Source: JAISDD01 sp031553935 (GTDB lineage: Bacteria; Bacillota; Syntrophomonadia; Syntrophomonadales; Syntrophomonadaceae). From it: DNA of 12,087 nt. Within the stretch, counting starts at the first letter, position 1, and the number at the start of each line of letters is the position of its first letter. Location: assembly GCA_031553935.1 (NCBI GenBank), contig JAVBKS010000063.1, positions 1-12,087 on the forward strand. Direction: 5' to 3'. The notes under the pieces were generated by a model. That model was not told the DNA's origin. It saw only the letters and a program-made list of their open reading frames with translations, and ran no database searches. Below are positions 7,614-12,087 of the stretch, one piece after another. The translations under genes were made by a program, and so were the position numbers.

Positions 7614-9227
7614 TTAAATTTGTTCAACCCTTGCCGCTTTTACAATCTGATTTATTTTGTCAGCCAAATCAATAATATTATCATATCTGTGTTCTTGCAT
7701 TAGTTGCTGTACAATTTCGTTAACAATTAATTGCATATTCAAATATGATTCCTGAGCTTGGAGCATATTCTTAAACGGCGGCACAACTTCCGCTTGTATT
7801 TCTTCGATTTGTTCACTAACAACAATTCCAGGTAATAGCTGATATTCTTCGAGCATGTTAGGAACGATAACTTTTATGTTCTGCTCTAATTCGATAAGCT
7901 CTGCCAGAGAATGCAGGGCCTCTTCTTCACCATGTACTAAAAATACGATTTGGGGCTTCTTTTCGAAGCCTTGAAGCCATGTCATTAGTCCAGCGCGGTC
8001 TGCATGCGCAGAATATGAAGGAATGCTCTTTATCGCAGCATTAACGACTACTTTTTCGCCGTGGATAGTTACGCGCTTTTCTCCTTCTAAAATCCGTCGG
8101 CCTAGTGTTCCTTCAGCTTGGTAGCCTACGAATAATACCGTACACTCTTTGCGCCATAAATTGTTCTTTAAATGATGTTTTATTCGCCCGGCATCGCACA
8201 TGCCACTGGCAGAAATGATTATATTATTGCCCTTTGAATTGTTTAAGCGGATGGAATCCTCAACACTACGAGAATAGTTTAGATTTAGTGACTTGAACAA
8301 TTGCTTATCAACACTAAACAGTTTTTTGGTTTCTTCGTCAAAATAATCGGAAGAATTAATAAATATCTCAGTTGCAGCTATCGCTAACGGGCTGTCAACA
8401 TAAATGTTAATATTTTCAGAAAGCTTTCCTTGCTGTTTTAAAACTACCAAATCATATAACAAATCCTGAGTTCTTTCAACCGCAAAGGCAGGGATAATGA
8501 GATTGCCGCCATTTGACATTGCTTCTTCAATTATTCTTTGCAAATCATCTGTGCGGTTTTCGATGGGACCATGAAACCTGTTTCCATATGTAGATTCCAT
8601 TATTAAATAGTCGGCTTCTTTAACAAAAGTAGGGTCATTAATTATGGGTTGATCAATATTACCTAAGTCGCCGCTAAAAACGAATTTAGTCTTGACACCT
8701 TGTTCTTTTATCCACAATTCAATTATGCATGAGCCGAGAATATGACCGGCATCACGCAGACAGAATTCTAAATCGGGAGTAAGCCTAATGACCTCGTCCA
8801 TATTTACTTCTTGAAATTTTTCTAGTGATTTCAAAGCATCATCGATTGTATATATTGGCTTTAGCAGTTGTTGACCTGCTCGGATTAGTTTTCTGTTCTT
8901 CCGCTCTACCTCAGTTTCTTGAATATGCGCTGAATCCGGCAATAGAATTCCTGCTAATTCCTTGGTTGCAGAACTGCAGTAAATTGTTCCATTAAAACCC
9001 TTGGCACACAGTTTAGGTATTAAACCAATATGATCAATATGGGCGTGACTCAAAATCAAATGATCAATTGAAACCGGATTAACAGCGAATTCTCCATAAT
9101 TTCTCTCTTTTACTGCCTTCGAGCCTTGGAATAGACCACAATCAATGGCAATTTTCGTTGTTTCCGTGCTTATCAGGAAAAAAGATCCTGTAACGGTATG
9201 TGCAGCACCTAGAAATTGAATATTCAT
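7614..9227 (-). CDS. Metallo-beta-lactamase-fold beta-CASP protein, putative ribonuclease
   Basis: A 537-residue protein with a metallo-beta-lactamase core and an inserted beta-CASP domain, the architecture of CPSF73-like and TTHA0252-like RNases. The metal site is complete: LSHAHIDHIG (59-68; H61, H63, D65, H66), H162 in DAGHILGS and D187 in FSGDLGN. The beta-CASP motifs are ESTYGNR (211-217), the SAHAD His (H408) and the VHGE His (H432). SASGMCDAGRIKHHL (339-353) is the strongly conserved core found in this RNase branch. Cores of this type are about 430-460 residues; the additional 75 residues (463-537) form a helical C-terminal extension that I do not recognise. The ATG at 9227 follows AGAGGT. 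It starts 34 bases after the 158-residue gene and is probably cotranscribed with it. It should be a cytoplasmic, zinc-dependent RNase; targets are unknown. Confidence 0.93.
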   Translation of the reverse strand: MNIQFLGAAHTVTGSFFLISTETTKIAIDCGLFQGSKAVKERNYGEFAVNPVSIDHLILSHAHIDHIGLIPKLCAKGFNGTIYCSSATKELAGILLPDSAHIQETEVERKNRKLIRAGQQLLKPIYTIDDALKSLEKFQEVNMDEVIRLTPDLEFCLRDAGHILGSCIIELWIKEQGVKTKFVFSGDLGNIDQPIINDPTFVKEADYLIMESTYGNRFHGPIENRTDDLQRIIEEAMSNGGNLIIPAFAVERTQDLLYDLVVLKQQGKLSENINIYVDSPLAIAATEIFINSSDYFDEETKKLFSVDKQLFKSLNLNYSRSVEDSIRLNNSKGNNIIISASGMCDAGRIKHHLKNNLWRKECTVLFVGYQAEGTLGRRILEGEKRVTIHGEKVVVNAAIKSIPSYSAHADRAGLMTWLQGFEKKPQIVFLVHGEEEALHSLAELIELEQNIKVIVPNMLEEYQLLPGIVVSEQIEEIQAEVVPPFKNMLQAQESYLNMQLIVNEIVQQLMQEHRYDNIIDLADKINQIVKAARVEQI

Positions 9228-9261
9228 TTTTACCTCTTTGATACAGTTTTAATCTACTATA

Positions 9262-9738
9262 TCATACTGCCACAAACTGTCGTAACTCTTTTTTATTGCC
9301 TAATTTGCAATAACTAAGGTGAAAATCAATTATCTCTAGACGAATAAGAGTCAAGTTGCCTGTATTTAATGCGCTCTCAATATTCTTAAATCCCTGTCTG
9401 CCAAACTCCCTTACGGTTTCATTACTGTCAAGTTCAGGTACTAATTCACAATAGCGGCTATGAACTTGGGAAAAAGTATTATAATATAAGTCTTTAATCT
9501 GATTGATACGGCGATTGATTAATTCGATTTCGAAATCTTCTTTCTCAACGAGAAACAGCAGGCTATGAAACAAATTGTGCACTAACTTATTTTGAAAAAC
9601 AGCGTTTTTAACTTCTATTTGGTACTGTTTTTTCAATAGATAATGCAAATAGTCTTTGATTTCTCTCTGAGCAGCAGGCTTCAAAACTGAATAACTATTA
9701 ATTAAGTCTATCTCACCCAAAGTAATTCCCTCTATCAT
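9262..9738 (-). CDS. Conserved-looking helical protein of unknown function (158 residues)
   Basis: I do not recognise a characterised family. The protein is soluble and strongly helical, with segments such as LKPAAQREIKDYLHYLLKKQ (19-38), a central HNLFHSLLFLVEKEDFEIEL stretch and a basic-acidic C-terminal half ending in QFVAV. No signal peptide, membrane segment or catalytic motif is seen. I place the start at ATG 9738 because a full AAGGAGG lies six bases upstream. An in-frame ATG at 9792 would add 18 residues encoded mainly by a palindrome and has only AAAGGA three bases away. The Shine-Dalgarno sequence is inside a perfect 16-bp hairpin, so translation is probably controlled. It is downstream of the aminotransferase with no terminator between and just upstream of the beta-CASP gene. 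Confidence 0.75.
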   Translation of the reverse strand: MIEGITLGEIDLINSYSVLKPAAQREIKDYLHYLLKKQYQIEVKNAVFQNKLVHNLFHSLLFLVEKEDFEIELINRRINQIKDLYYNTFSQVHSRYCELVPELDSNETVREFGRQGFKNIESALNTGNLTLIRLEIIDFHLSYCKLGNKKELRQFVAV

Positions 9739-9740
9739 AA

Positions 9741-9777
9741 GAAACCTCCTTAATAAAGATCTTATTAAGGAGGTTTC
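9741..9777 (-). promoter_or_regulatory. Perfect 16-bp hairpin sequestering a Shine-Dalgarno sequence
   Basis: On the minus-strand mRNA, GAAACCTCCTTAATAA (9777-9762) is exactly complementary to TTATTAAGGAGGTTTC (9756-9741), with a 5-base loop GATCT. The downstream arm contains AAGGAGG (9751-9745), six bases before the ATG at 9738. The upstream arm contains ACCTCCTT, the same string as the usual 16S rRNA anti-Shine-Dalgarno end. When folded, the ribosome binding site should be hidden. There is no U-tract afterward, so it is not an intrinsic terminator. It could be an RNA thermometer, a protein or small-RNA target, or a switch opened by translation from an upstream in-frame ATG. Confidence 0.85.
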
Positions 9778-9862
9778 CGTGTAAAAGCCCATAATTCCTT
9801 TAGTTAAATTGCGCGTAATTCCAATAAGATAGGCAAAATTTCAACATTTTTCACTGCCTTAG

Positions 9863-11041
9863 CTATTGTTTGGCTTGGTGTTTTTTCACAAATTCACCCA
9901 TTCTTGTAATGGCAACTTCAATATTGGCTACGCTTACTGCATAACAACACCGAATAAACCCCTCACCATTACTGCCGAAGGCATTTCCTGGAACTACAGC
10001 CACTTTATATTCTTCCAACAATAACTGACAAAATTCTTCTGAACTTAGTCTCGTAGAAGCAATGCTCGGGAAACAGTAAAATGCTCCTTGGGGTTCAAAA
10101 CACTCAAGACCGATTGAATTTAATCCTTTTAGCAGAATCTTACGGCGATAATTATAGTTTTCTACCATTTCCCGCATTTCCGCCTCACCATTGCGCAAAG
10201 CTTCAACCGCAGCAATTTGTCCCATGATAGGTGCACACATAATGGTATATTGATGTATCTTATTCATAGCAGCAATTATATCTTTATGCGCACAAGCATA
10301 ACCCACTCGCCAGCCGGTCATGGCATATGCTTTTGAAAAACCGTCCATAAGAATTGTTCTATCTTTCATTCCAGGGAATGTAGCAATGGAAACATGTTCT
10401 CCGGAATAAGTTAGCTCACCATAGATTTCATCAGAAATAACGATCAAGTCGTTTTTAATAATGATTGGGACTAGAGCTTCAAGGTCTTCCCGGGTCATAA
10501 TCGCTCCCGTAGGGTTATTGGGATAGCTTAGAATCAAGATTTTGCTTTTTTCCGTAATGCATGATTCTAAAATATCTGCTCTAAGTTTGTATTGGTCTTT
10601 ATGATAAGTCGGAACTAATACCGGGCTGCCATAAACCAGCACCGAACCCGGGGCATAACTTACATAAGAGGGTTCAGGAACTAATATCTCATCCCCAGGA
10701 TTAACCAGAGCTCTAAGTGCTAAATCAACGGCCTCGCTAACCCCAATTGTAATCATTATTTCGTGTTCCGGCGAATAGGTAAGACCGGTTTTAGCTAGCT
10801 TCGATTGGGCGATTACCTCTCTTAACTCTGGCAGACCTTGATTAGAAGTATACATGGTATACCCTTTTTCTAAGGAATAAACCGCAGCTTCGCGAATATG
10901 CCAGGGGGTAACAAAATCCGGTTCACCCACCCCTAAAGAAACAACATTATCCATTTGGGCAATCAAATCGAAATACTTTCTGATTCCTGAGGGCGGAATC
11001 GAATTGACGGTATTAGCTACGAATTTTGCCATATCACTCAT
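9863..11041 (-). CDS. Class I PLP-dependent aminotransferase (aspartate/aromatic type)
   Basis: This 392-residue enzyme belongs to the aspartate aminotransferase I-gamma/PatA-like group. Motifs are LGVGEPDFVTP (36-46), YTSNQGLPELRE (64-75), YPNNPTGA (173-180, N176), SDEIYGEL (203-210, D204), GFSKAYAMTGWRVGY (234-248, Schiff-base K237 and R245) and GFIRCCYA (361-368, substrate-carboxylate R364). These enzymes transfer amino groups between 2-oxoglutarate and aspartate, aromatic or other amino acids, and substrate cannot be read from motifs. The ATG overlaps the Lrp stop codon (ATGA), indicating coupled translation. Its T-box leader, read as phenylalanine-specific, suggests phenylpyruvate to phenylalanine as a job, although PatA-type roles in lysine or methionine pathways remain possible. 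Length is normal and no damage is seen. Confidence 0.93.
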   Translation of the reverse strand: MSDMAKFVANTVNSIPPSGIRKYFDLIAQMDNVVSLGVGEPDFVTPWHIREAAVYSLEKGYTMYTSNQGLPELREVIAQSKLAKTGLTYSPEHEIMITIGVSEAVDLALRALVNPGDEILVPEPSYVSYAPGSVLVYGSPVLVPTYHKDQYKLRADILESCITEKSKILILSYPNNPTGAIMTREDLEALVPIIIKNDLIVISDEIYGELTYSGEHVSIATFPGMKDRTILMDGFSKAYAMTGWRVGYACAHKDIIAAMNKIHQYTIMCAPIMGQIAAVEALRNGEAEMREMVENYNYRRKILLKGLNSIGLECFEPQGAFYCFPSIASTRLSSEEFCQLLLEEYKVAVVPGNAFGSNGEGFIRCCYAVSVANIEVAITRMGEFVKKHQAKQ

Positions 11042-11526
11042 GGGCTAACCACCAACCTTTTATCTTCACTTGGCTCCTCAAATATAAACCCCTCTTGTTT
11101 ATATCCCTTCAAAATGAAATGAGTTGTTGTTCCCTGAACTCGATCAAGTGTTGATAATTTATGGGAAATAAAACCTGCAATGTCCCGCATATCCTGTCCG
11201 TCAACAACTACTGAAAGGTCGTAAGTTCCACTCATGAGATAGACGGAACGCACTTCAGGAAAACTGCAAATTCGCTCAGCAATATCATTAAACCCAACTT
11301 CCCGTTCGGGAGCAACCTTGACATCAATCATGGCTGTTACTCCGTTTTCCCCAAACCGATCCCAGTTTATGATAGTCGAGTAACCAATTATCACTTTTTC
11401 TTTTTCTAACTTAGATATGGTCTCTTCTATTATATTCTCGTCTTCACTCAACATACTGGCAATGGACTTGCTGGTTAGTTTAGCATCGTTTTTTAACAAT
11501 TGCAGTATTTTGTGTTCTAATTCCAA
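11038..11526 (-). CDS. Lrp/AsnC family transcriptional regulator
   Basis: A 162-residue regulator with an N-terminal helix-turn-helix (about 1-60: EHKILQLLKNDAKLTSKSIA, then a recognition segment ending in VIIGYSTIINW) and a C-terminal RAM/AsnC ligand-binding domain (about 63-140) with VRSVYLMSGTYDLSVVV (92-108). Lrp-type proteins sense amino acids and control their metabolism. I choose TTG at 11526 as the start because GGAGGTGAAGGGA directly precedes it. An ATG at 11556 would begin right at the U-run of the T-box terminator and cannot have a separate ribosome binding site. The gene is first after the T-box and overlaps the aminotransferase by four bases, so the regulator and enzyme are made together. 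Likely effectors are an aromatic amino acid or its keto acid, which is inference. Confidence 0.9.
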   Translation of the reverse strand: MELEHKILQLLKNDAKLTSKSIASMLSEDENIIEETISKLEKEKVIIGYSTIINWDRFGENGVTAMIDVKVAPEREVGFNDIAERICSFPEVRSVYLMSGTYDLSVVVDGQDMRDIAGFISHKLSTLDRVQGTTTHFILKGYKQEGFIFEEPSEDKRLVVSP

Positions 11527-11556
11527 TCCCTTCACCTCCATAAAAATAATAACCAT

Positions 11557-11588
11557 AAAAAAACTCCCGTCCTAAACAGGGACGAAAG
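11557..11588 (-). terminator. T-box intrinsic terminator
   Basis: CTTTCGTCC (11588-11580) pairs with GGACGGGAG (11572-11564) over 9 bp, including two G-U pairs, with loop CTGTTTA, and is followed by seven U (11563-11557). The upstream arm overlaps the 3' part of the antiterminator, as expected for a T-box switch. It ends about 30 bases before the TTG start of the Lrp gene. Confidence 0.92.
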
Positions 11589-11790
11589 TATTCTTCCGCG
11601 GTACCACCCAAATTGGCAAATGCCCACTCAATTTCATATAACGGTAAAACCGTCTAGCTTATTTCCCCAAAGAGAATTCACTAGCGCTCCCAGTCGGCAA
11701 ATTCTATGCCTCGATACTGGTTTTCACCAAACCCAGCTCTCTAAAATCTTGCCATAGAACAATTCTGATCATCACTTTATTATTAAATTA
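11557..11790 (-). ncRNA. T-box riboswitch leader, probably tRNA-Phe responsive (UUU specifier; UUG/Leu possible)
   Basis: The diagnostic T-box GGGTGGTACCGCGG is at 11609-11596. Stem I is recognisable: a kink-turn base (AGTG/CGCT and TCAG/CTGG around ATGA and GAG), a helix GTTCTATG/CATAGAAT (11760-11753 with 11708-11701), and the apical AGAGAGCTGGG...CCAG region (11742-11717). Stem III is ACGGT/ACCGT (11641-11653). The specifier region reads GAATTTGCC (11704-11696). I read the codon as UUU (11701-11699), followed by a purine as usual; a one-base shift would give UUG (Leu). The T-box UGGU expects an A73 discriminator base, which fits tRNA-Phe and tRNA-Leu but not tRNA-Cys. Uncharged tRNA should favour antitermination and expression of the Lrp and aminotransferase genes. 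Confidence 0.93.
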
Positions 11791-11796
11791 AAGAAA

Positions 11797-11825
11797 ATAT
11801 TATCACTAGTATGGTAGCAAGTCAA
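11797..11825 (-). promoter_or_regulatory. Sigma-A promoter of the T-box operon
   Basis: TTGACT (11825-11820) and TAATAT (11802-11797) are separated by exactly 17 bases, and a TGA precedes the -10 to give an extended element. The transcript should start near 11790, just upstream of stem I of the T-box, giving a leader of roughly 260 bases. This is the strongest promoter in the window. Confidence 0.88.
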
Positions 11826-12087
11826 TAAATAACTAAATGTATTCAATATTTTTGGATGAGAAAAAAGAATAGGAGTTTGGTAAATGGTAATAGGGTTTTT
11901 CAGATGCTTCGGCGGTAGGGGGACCGGAAGGGATTATTCGTTCCCCCAATACTGAGCGTTGTGAATATAATTGGTGACAGTTAGCTGGCGAAGGGATGAG
12001 CACAAAAAAGGCATCCTGTTTGAGGCGCAGCCGAGTTTGGATGCCGTGCAAGGTGCGAAGCGCGAGCCGCTGAATGTCCAATTATTT
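11826..12087. other. Non-coding or repeat-like region upstream of the T-box promoter
   Basis: No gene is supportable here. The part from about 12000 is GC-richer than its surroundings and contains GGCATCC (12010-12016) and GGATGCC (12039-12045) as an inverted repeat. GGGGGA and TCCCCC form another inverted repeat within about 11917-11947. A minus frame is open from TTG 12081 to 11833 but has no ribosome binding site and unconvincing composition. The compositional jump and nested inverted repeats resemble a dispersed intergenic repeat, but a second copy is not in this window. Confidence 0.4.

Noticed and set aside
9739..9792. Upstream in-frame ATG extending the 158-residue protein by 18 residues
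   Set aside because: Those residues are encoded mostly by a palindrome and the ATG has only AAAGGA three bases away, while ATG 9738 has a full AAGGAGG at ideal spacing. Kept as a possible regulatory start.
11527..11556. ATG at 11556 as start of the Lrp gene
   Set aside because: It sits directly at the end of the terminator U-run with no room for a ribosome binding site; TTG 11526 has GGAGGT at proper spacing.
11696..11704. UGC (Cys) as T-box specifier
   Set aside because: tRNA-Cys usually has U73, which would need UGGA in the T-box; the sequence has UGGU.
11833..12081. Open minus-strand frame of 82 codons starting with TTG
   Set aside because: No ribosome binding site, composition unlike neighbours, it runs through inverted repeats, and its end lies next to the T-box promoter; more likely non-coding.

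Overview
All convincing genes in this window lie on the minus strand, so the natural reading order is from position 12087 down to 1. Low-to-moderate GC, strong AGGAGG-type ribosome binding sites, frequent GTG and TTG starts, a T-box leader, DnaD-type primosome genes and a YyaC-like sporulation protein together suggest an anaerobic, spore-forming Firmicute. A Sporomusa/Pelosinus-like member of the Negativicutes would fit, but that placement is inference, not something the sequence proves.

From right to left: (1) 11826-12087 has no supportable gene. Its far end is GC-richer than the rest, with small inverted repeats, and may be a dispersed repeat. (2) 11038-11825 holds a strong sigma-A promoter, a complete T-box leader with its intrinsic terminator, and a TTG-started Lrp/AsnC regulator. 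(3) Downstream follow a class I aminotransferase (ATGA overlap with the regulator), an unrecognised 158-residue protein whose ribosome binding site is buried in a perfect 16-bp hairpin, and a beta-CASP metallo-beta-lactamase-fold putative ribonuclease. (4) 4484-7459 is a separate replication-type operon with its own extended -10 promoter: a DnaD-domain protein, an intrinsic terminator or attenuator, a divergent DnaB-like helicase, and a 99-residue unknown protein coupled to it by a one-base overlap. (5) 1-4271 is an arylacetate/aromatic amino acid operon: phenylacetate-CoA ligase (PaaK), a HisC-type aminotransferase, a YyaC-like protein, and the alpha subunit of indolepyruvate:ferredoxin oxidoreductase (IorA), cut by the left edge of the window.

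Regions 1, 2 and 5 share a theme. PaaK, an aminotransferase and IOR together can interconvert an aryl acid, its acyl-CoA, the aryl-pyruvate and the amino acid. The T-box upstream of the Lrp-aminotransferase pair can be read as sensing uncharged tRNA-Phe (specifier UUU; UUG/Leu is the main alternative), which would tie the second aminotransferase to phenylalanine supply. The most unusual regulatory features are the hairpin that hides the Shine-Dalgarno sequence ahead of a putative RNase gene, and the terminator placed four bases before the ribosome binding site of the DnaB-like helicase.
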